DNA of 64,000 nt. Origin: Daldinia sp. FL1419. Its lineage: Eukaryota > Ascomycota > Sordariomycetes > Xylariales > Hypoxylaceae. Below are positions 12,706 through 25,319 of this stretch, piece after piece; position 1 is the stretch's first letter; each line of letters begins with the position of its first letter. The stretch covers positions 1-64,000 of the forward strand of contig MU623480.1 in the NCBI GenBank assembly GCA_025201765.1. The letters are read 5' to 3'. A program made the position numbers and the translations under genes. The notes under the pieces were generated by a model. The model saw only the letters and a program-made list of their open reading frames with translations. It had not been told where the DNA came from and ran no database searches.

Positions 12706-15108
12706 ATGGGAAACCAAAAGCTTCATCTCGCCAAGGTCTGCGAGGCATGGGACCACTTGCAAGAGCGCATTCAAGCCGGCAGCTATGTTCTAGATGGCCA
12801 AAACCTCCGTATTTCAGACGTTGTAGCTACGGCTCAGTAAGTTGTGGAAATCCTGGGGTATTCCATATACTGTTTCACTAATGGAATGTAAGACACGGCT
12901 GTATACCCGCGATCACTGAAGACCCGGTTGTCGCCAAGGAAATCCAAGACAGCGTAGACGTCTTGTACCACTACCTTTCAAAGGGGTGGCACGTATACGG
13001 TACGCCAGACCAGACTATCTTAACATCATTAACTAATCGGCTTCTAGGTGTCAATACCGGGTTCGGAGGCAGTGCAGATACCCGTACTGACAAATTTGTA
13101 TCGCTGCAGTCAGCTTTGATGCAGCTTACCCAGTCTGGTATCATCTCCAGAACCACGGACGGCTCCATCCCGGGCCACTCCATGCCCTCGGCGTGGGTCC
13201 GCGGAGCTATCGCTGTGAGATGTAATAGTAACCTCAGGGGACATTCCGCGGTGCGGCTACCAATTCTCAAGGCCATAGTAGCCTTGCTTGAGCACAACAT
13301 AAATCCTGTGATACCATTACGCGGTTCTGTTTCAGCCTCTGGTGACCTAATGCCGCTATCCTATATCGCTGGTACTATCGAGGGGAACCCAGACATCCTC
13401 GTTGAAAGGAACGGCGAAGTCATTCCCGCGCCACAGGCCTTGAAGGAGGCCGGGCTAGAGCCGGTCAAGCTTGGCCCGAAGGAGGGACTTGGATTGATCA
13501 ACGGGACCTCGTTATCGGCATCACTCGCTGCCATTGTGATTACAGACGCACATCGCCTGGCCTTGCTTACACAGGCACTTACTGGCATGGCAGTAGAGGT
13601 AAGTCGACAATTTTGTAAATCTCATACTAAGATACAAGCAGCTGACTAGTGAAAAACAGGCATTGGGCGGAAGCAGGGAGAGCTTTAACGAGTTTATTGC
13701 TCAGGCACGACCGCATCCTGGCCAAATTGAGGTTGCCCGCAACCTCTACTATTTCATGAGCGAGTCCGCTCTTGCGGGAGACGTTCTCAAACCGAAGAGC
13801 CGCGATTCCCTAGATCTGGCTCAGGATCGCTACTCCGTACGTAGCGCTCCGCAATGGATTGGTCCCCAAGTAGAAGATCTACTCCTCGCGGATCAACAGA
13901 TCAGCATCGAACTCAACTCCACTTGTGATAACCCGCTAGTGGACGTATCCAAGGGCGATGTTCACTACGGCGCTAACTTCCAGGCGGCCTGTGTAACGTC
14001 GGCAATGGAGAAAGTGCGATTATCACTGCAAATGTTTGGCAGGATGCTCTTCTCGCAATTGACCGAGATGGTAGACCCGTCGCTTAGCGGAGGTCTCCCG
14101 GCTAACCTCGCCGCAGACAACCCTAGCTTGTCGTTCACTATGAAGGGGGTTGAAATAAACATGGCGTCTTACATGGCTGAGCTATCCTACTTCGCTAGCC
14201 CCATGAGCCCGTTTGTCCAAGCGGCCGAGATGCACAACCAGTCCGTCAACTCGATGGCATTGGCGTCCGCACGAATGAGCGCGCAGTCCACCGAAATTCT
14301 GACTCTAATGACGGCGGCTCATCTTTATGTTACCTGCCAGGCCGTCGATCTCAGAGCACTACACAATCTCTTTATAGAGAGGGCCACCGAGACAATCACG
14401 GCCGTTACAACCAAGTTCTTTTCCAAGAGCTTGGCAACCGATGAACTGGAAGCTCTCCTCAAGGCTTTAGCAGCTCACGTGAAGCCTTCCTGGTCTTCCT
14501 CCACCAAAAAGGAGCTTCACGAGCGCTGCGAGTCTCTCGCTAGCACAGCCGTACCCATTGTTGTTAAGAACATTACTGGCTCCGTTAGGGAGGTCACTGA
14601 ATGGAAAGAGCAGGCCTCCAAGGAGTTCTACGCTGTATGGGAAGAGACTTTTGAAACCTTCCGTACCAAGCCGCACACTGCCGGGCTTCTCGGCAAAGCC
14701 GCAAAGGTCCTATACCAATACGTCCGCGAGGAGCTCGGTGTGCCGTTCCACCAAGGCTTTGTTGAGCACCCGACTATCAAGGTCAACAAGCTAGACGGGC
14801 GACCTAAGAAGACTATTGGTGGATGGATCTCCATTGTTCATGATGCTATCAAGGATGGTTCATTATACGGACCATTGATCGAACTCGCTGCAAAGAGGGT
14901 AGCGAGCGAGACTAATGGTGAAGCAAAGGGGTATTCTAACGGATACACTAACGGACACTCTAACGGGCACACAAACGGCCACTCCAACGGTCACTCTAAC
15001 GGCCATTCTAATGGGTACACCAATGGCACCAATGGATATACCAATGGACACACAAACGGACACACTAACGGACACACTAACGGACACACAAACGGCACAA
15101 CGGTCTAA
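12706..15108 (+). CDS. PAL: Phenylalanine ammonia-lyase family protein
   Basis: Four exons: 12706-12836, 12893-12999, 13048-13598 and 13660-15108, giving 745 residues. Introns are 56, 48 and 61 bp with CTAAT/CTGAC branch sites. The start MGNQKL is chosen because it opens the frame that splices cleanly into GCIPAITEDP. Family marks: catalytic Tyr loop VYGVNTGFGGSADTRT (Tyr79), the Ala176-Ser177-Gly178 triad that cyclises to the MIO electrophile (SASGDLMPLSY), CDNPLVD and RPHPGQIEVA. Such enzymes remove ammonia from L-Phe (or Tyr/His) to give trans-cinnamate, in the cytosol as homotetramers. Odd points: the substrate-selectivity pair is Leu106-Thr107, where the yeast Rhodotorula enzyme has His-Gln and plants have Phe-Leu; and residues from about 682 on are a low-complexity NG[HY][ST] tail. 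Intron 2 keeps the frame open if retained. PAL rather than HAL is favoured by overall length and sequence, but the true substrate is unproven. Confidence 0.93.
14928..15106 (+). repeat. In-frame 12-bp minisatellite in the PAL 3' end
   Basis: Tandem units of roughly AACGGACACACT, encoding Asn-Gly-(His/Tyr)-(Ser/Thr), repeated about fourteen times with third-base drift on the left and near-identical copies on the right (15045-15095). Unit length is a multiple of three, so copy number can change without breaking the frame. The tail lies after the catalytic core. Confidence 0.9.
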
Positions 15109-18100
15109 AGCAGGATTTGGATAAACAAAAAAAGCTTCCCTATCTTGGGTACCTATTCTCAAGATAGGCAGCGGGGGCGCGAGAGTTGGATGCGAGGGAG
15201 GATTTATGTTCTTTGCCTTGTAGACTTTTGACCAGATAGCTTCTTTCCTTGGTAGATATCTCCGTTGAGTCTAAGAAGTGCTGCTGCGGCACTCAGATTA
15301 TAGACAGTCGCTACGACATATGATCGAAACTTCCCGATTCTTTCCTCAGAAGGCATTGTGACATTGTGATATCGTGTCTTAGATCCGAGTGTAGGGTAGC
15401 TGGCCCCGAGACATATTGGACAATATGAAAGATTTACGTTGTATTGGTTTCTCAAGTAGGATAGTTATTCAGAACCTCGATAGGTTAGATGTGTACCAGA
15501 TAATTAGGTAGGTAGGTAATTCTCATACCAGTACCTATCCTCATATTTATCAGGAACCGCGATTAAGCGAGGAGCCGAGATCTCCGGTCCTTGCAATCGT
15601 ACTACACTACAAATGTACGGATCCGTAACCATACTGCCATACTGCCATATGAAGGTATGTATGGGAAAACAGGGGATCTTCAACCCTAGTAGCCCCAGAT
15701 AAAGCACGGACCAAGACAACGGTTCCGACTTGTTAACCCCATCTTCGGTCCCTCTTAACCCTCTTGATGAAACCGATACGAAACCACGGGTATTCTGATA
15801 GAAAAAGCATGACTGGACTCTCCAAATGCTTAGCGCATATCGCGCATCGTACATCTTGCACTTGTTCCTATTTTTGAATAATGGGTGCATTTCCAAGAGA
15901 CCGTTCCGCTGAAACTCCGGCGTCATAATCGAATGATCGTTCACAGAGCAAGTGTTCGCTGACTTGTGAACAATGATGCGTCCCAGGGATTTTTGGGCCC
16001 CTCCCCCCACGTCCTGTGCCTTACATTTGCATGATTTCTATCGGTTAGCAGTCAAGCGGATCAAGGGTTGCAAGAGAGGCTATCGCTGAGGGATCTTAAA
16101 TGCCTAAGAGACGCTTCCTGCACATACTGTATTGTCTTTTGTTCCTAATTTGGCAGGGGATCTACTTTGCCGAACCTTGGCACTTACTTAGCCGGTAGTA
16201 CAGGCAGACAACACAAGAGACGAAGCTGTGGGTGGACGATGGATACAGATATTTCCGTTCGCGTGTAAAGAGGTGCCGGTGGCTAGGGGCGTGGCATGTC
16301 TCAAAAACAGGCCAATCGTGTCTTTTAAGCGCTTACGTGTGTCTTGCTTCTGTATTCGTAGATCGGTTTACATAGATGGGGATGTCTGGATCTGTATCAC
16401 CTCCCTTGCGAAAGGAAGAAAATCTCCCGAAGACGGCGCCGGTTATTGGTAAGGCTGTAAATCTTTAGACACATGCGACCGTTAGAGAATTCAGCTGAGC
16501 CCATGAGGCCCTTCGCTGTATAGGGTCGGGGAGGATCGTTTGAGCGAACGTCTTGTCGACGTGGCATTGGCAATGCAGACCTTGAGTCCAATCATGTTCA
16601 AGAAAGGTAGGACATTCTAAGCCGTAGCATCGGCGAGGTTTGCAGCATCCAGCCTTCAAAGAAGTGTCAAACAAGCAGCCAGATTCGGGAGTCAAGGAGG
16701 GATGACTGCTAGAAGCCGAAAGTGGAAAATGTGGCTTACTGACATGCTGGGCCGATAGGCTACCAAACTTTGGCTCTCCCTGCGCCTGCGAGATTTCGAT
16801 TTCGCGGATGGGGATGATGGGTCTTGGACTGCTACGTGCGTCAGACTCTAGTTCGCAAAGATCCAATTCTAGATCGCCACATCACGCTATATATACATGA
16901 CGATATATGCGTATGTACGTATGTGGTGTAGAACCAAAAATGCATTATGACGATATTAGATGCTTTGAATGCTTGTTCCATCACACCGCCAACTCAACGC
17001 TCGAGAAGTATTCTAGGTGACTCTCTAACGTGATTGGTCTGCCCTTGGCCGAGATGGTGGTGTCAACTTGTTAAGCCATGAGACGGGAAGTGATATTAGC
17101 TATTAGTATGTTTTTTTTTTCTTTTTTCCTCTTCATCTTCTTATCAGTTTGATTCGACTCGTTCCCATAAGCGCGGGCACTGAAATTTCTCGGTTGGCGT
17201 CGGTGGGGCCTCAATAAGGGGCAACCAGCGATACTGATGTTGTTCCTGCAGAAATCTTCCGTATTTTTTTTTCCCACCTCCTGCATGATACATTATCAAC
17301 ATCCACATCGGGTGTCACGGTACTATATGGTGTCATATTCAAAGCTTCCTGTTTTGATTATGGCTCATTTTTCTTTTTGCGTGTAGTCGAGGCGAATCGA
17401 GCGACAACTCTTTCTTCACTATCTATTAAAGTATCGCAAGGCCTATCAGGTAAGTTTTGCTATCCTCGTGTGCCTTCAGATAAAGTACTATTGTAATACG
17501 GCTACCTACGACTTCGTCCGAATATCGATGAAAAAAAGAAGTTGACTTGATCCTTGGTCGGCACTAACATTTTGTCCTGGTAATCCATAAAGAAACAGAT
17601 ACCCGATTTGGCATCTGCAATCATCCTCAAAAAAAAAACCTGGGGTAGCAAGAGAGAAAAAAAAAAAAAAAACCAGGACCCAGGAGAAGAATAAATTAGG
17701 AACTTTGATTCTTGACTGTTCTGAGTCTTTTCTAGCGAAACGGGCGGCTGCATGGTTCTAATTGGAAATGGCGTTCCCTGACTGCCCTTGTCTTTCCCGG
17801 TCTTTCCCTGCGTTCGAAGCAGGGTTCTAAACAGGGATCCAGCCGTGAGAGTTTGATTAAATCTAATCCGGGGTCAGCAAAATGGATCTCTCTTCCTTGC
17901 GTAAACGCCACGCGTGCATATACACAGTGACAACATTTTGAGAAACATGGACGACCTTATTTTATTTTGTTTTGAATTAGTGCTTGTTCTCGTTGGTCTG
18001 GCAGTGTTTAGATTGTTTAGATTGATGAATTATATTAAAAGTTGCCCCCTACTCTATTTACATATGCAGGCTTGCGTCAATGCTTTCGCATACTTAGGTA

Positions 18101-19249
18101 CCTACCTAGGTAAGCATGCGATCAGTTACGCTTATGTGAGGTGAGATAAAGGGGGGGGTATGGACATCTATTTTAATCTGAAATTTTGATAGTACATTAA
18201 GAGGTAGCCACTGTTGGCTTTACAGACTAAGCTTGGCCCAATCCAACTATACGTACATATGGAAAGCGTTTTCTTCACCTGCGTAACTGCACTTGCTTGC
18301 CGCATGTATGTGCTGGGTTCTAACTCTAGTAACTCTAGTGTACAATACATGTAGTACCTAGGTGCTGTCAGTTTCCTAAAATGCATGTATCGATCCGTTT
18401 TGAGTTTGTGGGGGCATATCTTGACTTAAAGGTTTCATCAATTGTCATTGGATGTTGGAAAATTTCCAGCATTGAAGTAACGCTAAAATAATACTGCTAA
18501 GTTCAATTGGGGTACAGATTTGTTGTGCAGGCTGGTGAGTTGGTAGTTGCCAGGTACTTGTGATTAACTTGAGTTTTTTTTTCGTTAGAAGCAGGTACCT
18601 CTACTACCTATGTTTGTATAGGTAGCATGCTACATACTATGTAGTAGGTATCGACATCCTGGACATACTACTCTAAGGTTACTACTTTTGTATTTTGAAC
18701 AAGGCTCTTTTCTAAACAATGTAACCATTTTTCTTAACTGGATTTTGGGCTCAGCCCCTATTGAATTTTGCATTCTCTCGTTCTCGTAATTTGCTTTTTC
18801 TTCCTTTTCTTATTAACTACCTAGGTATTTGGCTCAGTTATTTGGAGGTTTGAAAAATTGTGCAGTTGGACTGCAATCGCAATTTATTTCTTACATCGAA
18901 AAAGACACTGTATTTTCCAAAGAGCTGACCCTTGCAATAATCGGCAGCGCAGCAGCCCACAGCCCACGGCCTACTGGTATCTGCACGCGCTTAGCTGTGT
19001 CTCAATTTCTTCGCCCTCCAACCCTGTCATATTATTATTATATGCGGCGTTAATCAGGGTCGTTTAGGCGTCTCGAACGAGAAGGTCCGACCTCGACAGG
19101 AGTTCGTGACGCCGATTGGCTTTCGGCAGCCCCTTGAACAACGACATACAGTCGGGTCGCTCTCTCTTTCTACTCGTCTTTGCATTGTGGACTGTAGATT
19201 GTAGACCGTAAACTGTGGATTCTGGACCGTAGGCCGTGATCAGTGGACT
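15109..19249. other. Intergenic spacer between PAL and the RhoGAP gene
   Basis: About 4.1 kb. Open frames at 16010-15504 (minus, 168 codons) and 16866-16465 (minus, 133 codons) have no motif and no supporting splice structure. A poly-A run sits at 17658-17672 and several TACCTAGGTA palindromes occur (for example 18100). The last 60 bases before the RhoGAP start (19190-19235) hold degenerate GTAGA/ACTGT repeats. Nothing else was seen. Confidence 0.55.
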
Positions 19250-22200
19250 ATGTCGCATCTATCGCTCCAATGTAGCGAAAGCCCATCAGATTCTCATCAT
19301 TTGGATGACAGTCCTACAATTGGCAGGGCCATTGTGAATTATCCCTCTGCTGACGCCAATCCGGCTTCATCGCTATCAATACCATTTTCCAGCGCAAAGT
19401 TAGTGAGCTTGTGTTTCTATTTTTCTTTTTCTTCTTACTTTTCTTTACACACTGACCACCACTGTTCATCTTTACATGTGGCTAGCTGCTGCGCAGTTTC
19501 AAAGAGATGTATGCCTTGGAATGCTAGGTGGACAGAGCTGCCTTTTTCTTTTTTTCCTGTTGTCTTCGTTACCGAAAAAAAGGCTTCTATTCTCCAACGT
19601 TCACACAGCTGTCCTGTAACCTATGGCTCACGACACCAAATGCTGACTTAAATCCCCACTTGTTACCAGACAAAGGAAAACTCCAGCTCCTAGCCCTCTG
19701 CAAACAAGTACGGCAGTGTCTCCGCCTTCCAGCGCAAGCCCATCCCGATCAAAATTCCCCGAACCTACCCACGAGTCGTTCCCGGGTTCGATTGCCCACA
19801 TTCTTTCGCAAGAACAACTACGACATCCTCCATCGGGACCCAGCGATCATTCAGATAATAATTCCCCAGTATCGCCATTTTCTTCTAGGTACGGGCTTGT
19901 ATAATTTTTTTTCCTAGCTCAACACCACTTCAATTTAACTTCATTGCTTGTTAGAAATTGATAAACCTGACAAGGCCTTTGTTTTAGGGTGACACCCGTT
20001 CCTTCGAATGATATTTCAGGTGTTTCCGACGCAGCCGCATCCATAAAGCCGCTTGCAGGCTCTATCATTACAAGCCTGCCCAACATGGCTGGTGGTTCTT
20101 CATCTTCCACACCTGATGCCTCGGGCGCCCCTAGGACGTCGTCTATCGATTCCGCCATATCAGCGATTTCTTCGAAAACCCACTCCCACCAAGGTTCACA
20201 GGACGGTCAGTCTGGGACTGCAGATATATCTAATTTGGTCAAGGCAGCAGGGAGTCCCGAGGCCGTTATACAGTATTTGTTGAAGGAGAAACAGTCGCAA
20301 TCGCAACAGAACGCACAGTTATGGAGGCTTGTCGATAAACAGAGAGCTATGATTCTAGGTCTTAATAAGGATCTTGAACGCGCCTTAAAAGATAAAGAGA
20401 AGTATAGAAAAAAACTGAAGGATGTGATGGCTGCTCACGACGAGCGCTTAAAACTCGATCTTGCACAGCCAAGCGTACCTAAAGTCCCCCAGCTTAGTAT
20501 AAACGTGCCTAGGGAACAGGAGGTTGATATGCCAGGATCCCCATCAAATCTTGATTCCGACAGTGTCAAACACTCCCCTATAGATGTCTCTATGGCGCCC
20601 TATCCGATTACACCACCGGCCGACCAAGTTTCCAATATGCTGCCATCAGCTGTTGGCGAACTTTTGGACCCGTCGCATGCGATGCCAAAGGCGTCTGAGC
20701 ATGCGCTAGACCATTTCGACCTAGAAGAGGAGGATCGTGTTGCCGAGGAAGCCAAGAAATCGTCGGAAGCAATGAAGGACATCCCAATTAATCTCTCTCT
20801 TCCTCCATCCCGGAGCCTTCCAAGCAAACCACCTCGGGTGCCGCCTCCTAAGCGACCAACAGCCGATCCTCCAGCGGTTTCAGTCATTGAAGCAACGCCA
20901 CTTGTTGACCAGGGTATTTCTCAATTTCCGCCCCCATCTGCCCCACCACCGCGGAAACCCCCGCCGGCTCCGTTACAACTGAAGAAAGAGACAAAAGTGC
21001 TTACCTCAATTCCACCAGAGGACAACTCGGATTCGGATTCGGATTATGATTCGTTGTTAGAAGTAGATGAGTTGCCGATCATCGAGAAACGAGGCCGAAG
21101 AAAGACGAGAGAAGAAGACGACAGAGAAAGAGAAATTCTCGCACTGAAGGAGGCCGAAGCCCGGAGCCTATCGAAGAAGAGCAAAAAGGGTAGTCAGAAA
21201 GGGACACCCATTGCTAAAGATGCGGAGTCTGCTCAACATGGCGTTCCTACGAACCCTCGGATGGCTAATCCACAGGATTCATTATCGCCCGACAACATGC
21301 ATGTGTCTCTAGCCAGTCTTATGAACAGCGACGATATCCGAGAAACGATAGTCCCTACTTTTATAAAAAGCCCCGGGCTTCCTGCGAGTCCAAGGCCGAT
21401 GATGCGCTCAACTCCGGCGTCTCCCCGTGGAGTGGGAATGGCGATGCCCCTTTCACCCCGAGCCCCCAGGCAGCCAATCCCGCTCCCTCCTAACGCGCAG
21501 CACACGTCCGGTCCTTTGAGTCAGCTTTCGGCGAAACAGCCAGGAAGTGCTAAACAGGTAACTGAGAGTTCACAGCTAAGTCGTGAGAGCCCGGTGGAAA
21601 GAACAAAGATCTACAGGGGATTTGTGACAGAGGAATATCCTGACTTGCTTTTACCGCCGAATGCCCTGCCGTCCATTGAGGTCAAAGTTGCATCGTCTCG
21701 TATGAAGCCCTCTAGGGCCAGTCTCCTATCGTTAACACAACTAGAAGAAGACCCTGTTTTCACATTAGCCATTCGCCTACGATCCGAAGGTACTGAATTA
21801 TGGAGGGTAGAAAAAGATACCGCATCTCTTTCTAAGCTCGATCAGAAGATGAAGCAATGCGCATCTTTTACGGCCAAGACGCCAGATAGATCTCTGTTTA
21901 GTGGCCACTCGCCCGCTAAGCTTGACGCACGCCGTACTGTCCTGGACCATTATCTCGATGAGCTCCTGAATACTCCTCTCGACACACCCACTGCCTTAGA
22001 ACTCTGTAAATATTTGTCAACCAACACTCTTCGGCCTAATGCGGAGGAACCCTCTCCGTCTAACGAACCAATCAGCGAAGGGATGACCCAAAAGACGGGC
22101 CCTGGGGGTAGACCGTTTAAGAATGGCTATTTAACAAAGAGAGGGAAGAATTTTGGTGGCTGGAAGGCTCGATTCTTCGTCTTGGACGGGCCACATTTAC

Positions 22201-23987
22201 GGTACTACGAAACACCCGGCGGCGCACATTTAGGGACCATTAAGCTTCAGAATGCACAAATCGGAAAACAGTCTCAGCATACTAATGATGGATCTCCAGC
22301 AAGCGGACCCAACGGCGAAGAGCTAGACAATCAATACCGCCATGCGTTCCTAGTTCTCGAGCCGAAAAAGAAGGACTCCAACAGTCACGTGAAGCACGTT
22401 CTATGTGCCGAAAGTGATATCGAACGGGATCAATGGGTAGATGCACTACTTCGCTGGATCGACTATCGAGATGAAAACGAAGAAGAGGCGCAGTCGACTA
22501 TTAGTCATGGCCGAAATCAAGCTGGGGTTAGCAATTCCCACTCTAATAATACGAACGCGAAGAAGAAGGGTCATGGGAAAGGGCAGCATAGCGGTAACCA
22601 GGAAGGACTGATTGGAATGAGCTACGACACAGCTAGGCAAGGTAATATTCCGGATGGTGCTCCCTCTAGACATCAGAAAACCGGCACACCAGAATCACAA
22701 GATAGAGTTAACGGTTCAGCTTACACTATTTCAGCCCCGAAAGATCCACAGCTAATTCCGGATGGGGCCTCATGGGGCGGCAAGATGGGTCTGGCTCCTC
22801 CTGGTCCTACCATTGAAGAGAAGAAGCAGAGGAAGCGTAGTTTCTTCGGATTTGGTCCTAGGACCCGGTCGTCTACCGATGATCAAGACCCGTCTTATAA
22901 TCCCAATACCGGCAGCGCTCCTCAGAATCAACCGGAGCAACGAGGGCCTATACGACAGGCATTTGGTGCACCTCTTGCCGAAGCGGTAAGGTTCAGCGGC
23001 CCTTTCGACGTCAACGTTCCTCTCCCAGCAGTGGTGTACCGGTGCATCCAGTATCTTGATGCAAAGAGTGCGATTCGAGAAGAGGGTATTTTCCGCCTTA
23101 GCGGCTCTAATGTAGTAATCAAGCAACTACGCGAGCGGTTCAATACCGAGGGCGACGTCAACCTCCTTACCGACGAAACATACTACGATATCCACGCCGT
23201 TGCTTCCTTGTTGAAGCTTTACCTTCGTGAACTACCTACAACCATCCTTACCAGGGATCTCCATATGAAATTTGTCGAGGTAACTGAAATGTCCAATCCA
23301 CGTGAAAAGATTGCTGCGTTAGCGGAGCTGGTACAGCAACTTCCATTAGCGAACGAAACGCTGTTGAAATACCTTATTGCTTTCTTGATTAAGATTATCA
23401 ACCACTCAGATACGAATAAGATGACCGTACGTAATGTCGGCATTGTTTTCTCGCCGACGTTGAACATCCCCGCCCCAGTTTTCGCACTGCTCCTACAGAA
23501 TTATGAGGGTATATTTGGTATATATCCAGAGGAGTATGAGCTTCCGTCTCCGGTTGATACGGACTCGGGTATCATGGAGACGCAGCCACGACCGTCCACA
23601 GCAACAGATTCGCCCCAGAGGCGGCTAGTCGAGCAAACACAACAAAGATCAACACCCACTCCACCCCCTGGTGTATTTACCGGGGGTCTCCGACCAACTC
23701 CCACGCCTCCACCTCGCCAGTCTTCCGCTTATGAGCCACATTACTTAGCCCAGCCGGCATCACAATCTTCTCTTCGCCCAGCCTACGAGAACAATCTCGT
23801 ACCACCAGGTTATGATCGTCCACATTACGCGTCTTCTTACGAACAGAACTACAACGACGGCTCTTTATCGACATACGACCAGTCCTACAATAAGAATAAA
23901 AGAAGAGAGAGCACAATGTTTATGGGAAACATGATGCTTAATCAGCAAGGCTCTAAAAGCCACCTAAGAGAGGAAACTAGAATGTAA
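19250..23987 (+). CDS. BEM3: PX-PH-RhoGAP protein, Bem3 type
   Basis: Three exons: 19250-19398, 19670-19888 and 19988-23987, summing to 4368 nt (1455 residues). The first intron is long (271 bp), the second 99 bp. The start ATG at 19250 is the only one whose frame reaches the body through good splice sites (SSAK joined to QRKTPAP, then FSSR joined to VTPVPS). Seen in order: Ser/Pro-rich N-terminus, coiled coil at about 222-281 (QLWRLVDKQR), proline-rich stretches at about 420-450, PX-like domain (about 662-800), PH domain (about 835-948, NGYLTKRGKNFGGWKARFF) and RhoGAP domain (about 1115-1304) with the arginine finger in EGIFRLSG. In yeast, Bem3 is a Cdc42 GTPase-activating protein recruited to sites of polarised growth by phosphoinositide binding; the same role at hyphal tips is inferred. 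The C-terminal tail is Pro/Tyr-rich and low complexity. Confidence 0.93.
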
Positions 23988-25290
23988 TGGCATCTAGTGT
24001 TAGGATTTACGGCCCTCTAAGGTTTATCAACTCTCGATGATTTTACATATATAAACTACGATTTATTTCCGTTCCATGGTTGGCGTCGACCGTTTCGTTG
24101 AAATTTTTAGTTTATCTTTTCGCCCCGGATGGTTTTGGTCTTTTTTTCGTATACTCCAACAGTCAATTTGAAGTCATGATTGGCTTTAGGCCTTGCTACA
24201 TTCCAATATCTTGAACCGACTATCGTCCCCTTGTACAATTGCTACCGACTGGGACCGGCAAACATAATACTCTAATGATATTATTTCAAGTGGTCTCAAG
24301 ATGTGAGACCAGATCAAAAGGCGGACGCGAAAAGCGGATGCTGTCGTCATTTGGCCGACACAAATTTCCGAGCCAGCTTTGGCAAAGACAGAAATTTAAG
24401 CCGCAGTTTCGAGAGACAGTTTGTCTTATTAGCTTTCACGGTGGATATCTGGACGGTCGATATAGGAAGAGATATCACGGCGTTGAAGGCTCTCATAGGG
24501 GAGTAATCCCTAGGTAGTTTAGCATTGAGCGAATGAGCAAATCGATTTTCATAAGATTTTTGATAGCCGAATTGAAATTCTACAACTGGCAAACTTCGGC
24601 CGTGTCTTAAACAAGACTTGCCTTGCATAGAATTATCATGTGAATCGACTCCGCAGCTGCCAGTGTAACGAATCCTGCATGCTTAGGTACTCATTATTGG
24701 CCCGGTGAGTTTTCCTATATTACCTCTGCATTTGTGAGATGGTGATACTGAATTGTGTACCACGGTTAGCTTACCATTGACCTATCTACCTTACCAAGAG
24801 CCTCAGAGCCTCATCCTCTAGATTTATTAAAGGGCTTCGTAACAAACCGCAAGCAGATTCTCTCAGTTCCCTTCGAAAGTCGGACTCAATGAGTACCTAC
24901 ACCATGCAATTATTTAGTTTGTAGATTCTATCATTTTTTAAATTTTTTATTTTTTTGGATATTTTTTTGGATATTTTGTAAAGGATTAAATGAGTAGCAA
25001 TTTACTCTGCCATCGACCGTAAGTCACCGAGCCATCAAGCCAGCCGCGTAGACCCTTGAAGGTTGCATGAAATCTGAATGGATTAAGAACGAAGTGGGTC
25101 TCGTATTAATTGCTGTTTCTTTCGTTAGGTCATGTTATGATGGAGTGATTTCTTACGGACGGACACATTTACATTAACACCCATCCACCTAATACTGTCT
25201 CTTGCCTATGGTAGGCCTAGCATGATCGATCGGCTGCGTGATGTGAGCAAACACGGGCAGATCCACATGGGCAGGCTTGTGTTTGAGCAT

Positions 25291-25319
25291 ACCTACCTAC
25301 CTACCTACCTACCTACCTA
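25291..25319. repeat. (ACCT)n microsatellite
   Basis: Seven consecutive ACCT units, the complement of the GGTA array at 12345. Confidence 0.95.

Noticed and set aside
12516..12881. 121-codon ORF overlapping the PAL start
   Set aside because: Different frame from the well-supported PAL exon 1 and no family features. It could be a long uORF only if transcription starts before 12516, which is not known.
14863..15162. Minus-strand ORF of alternating Val-Ser and Val-Cys
   Set aside because: Antisense shadow of the NG[HY][ST] repeat in PAL.
15504..16010. 168-codon minus-strand ORF
   Set aside because: No motif, no splice partners, and its last codons fall in TAGGTA repeat sequence. Probably chance.
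16465..16866. 133-codon Cys-containing minus-strand ORF
   Set aside because: Cys pattern matches no zinc or effector motif, no signal peptide and no flanking exon.
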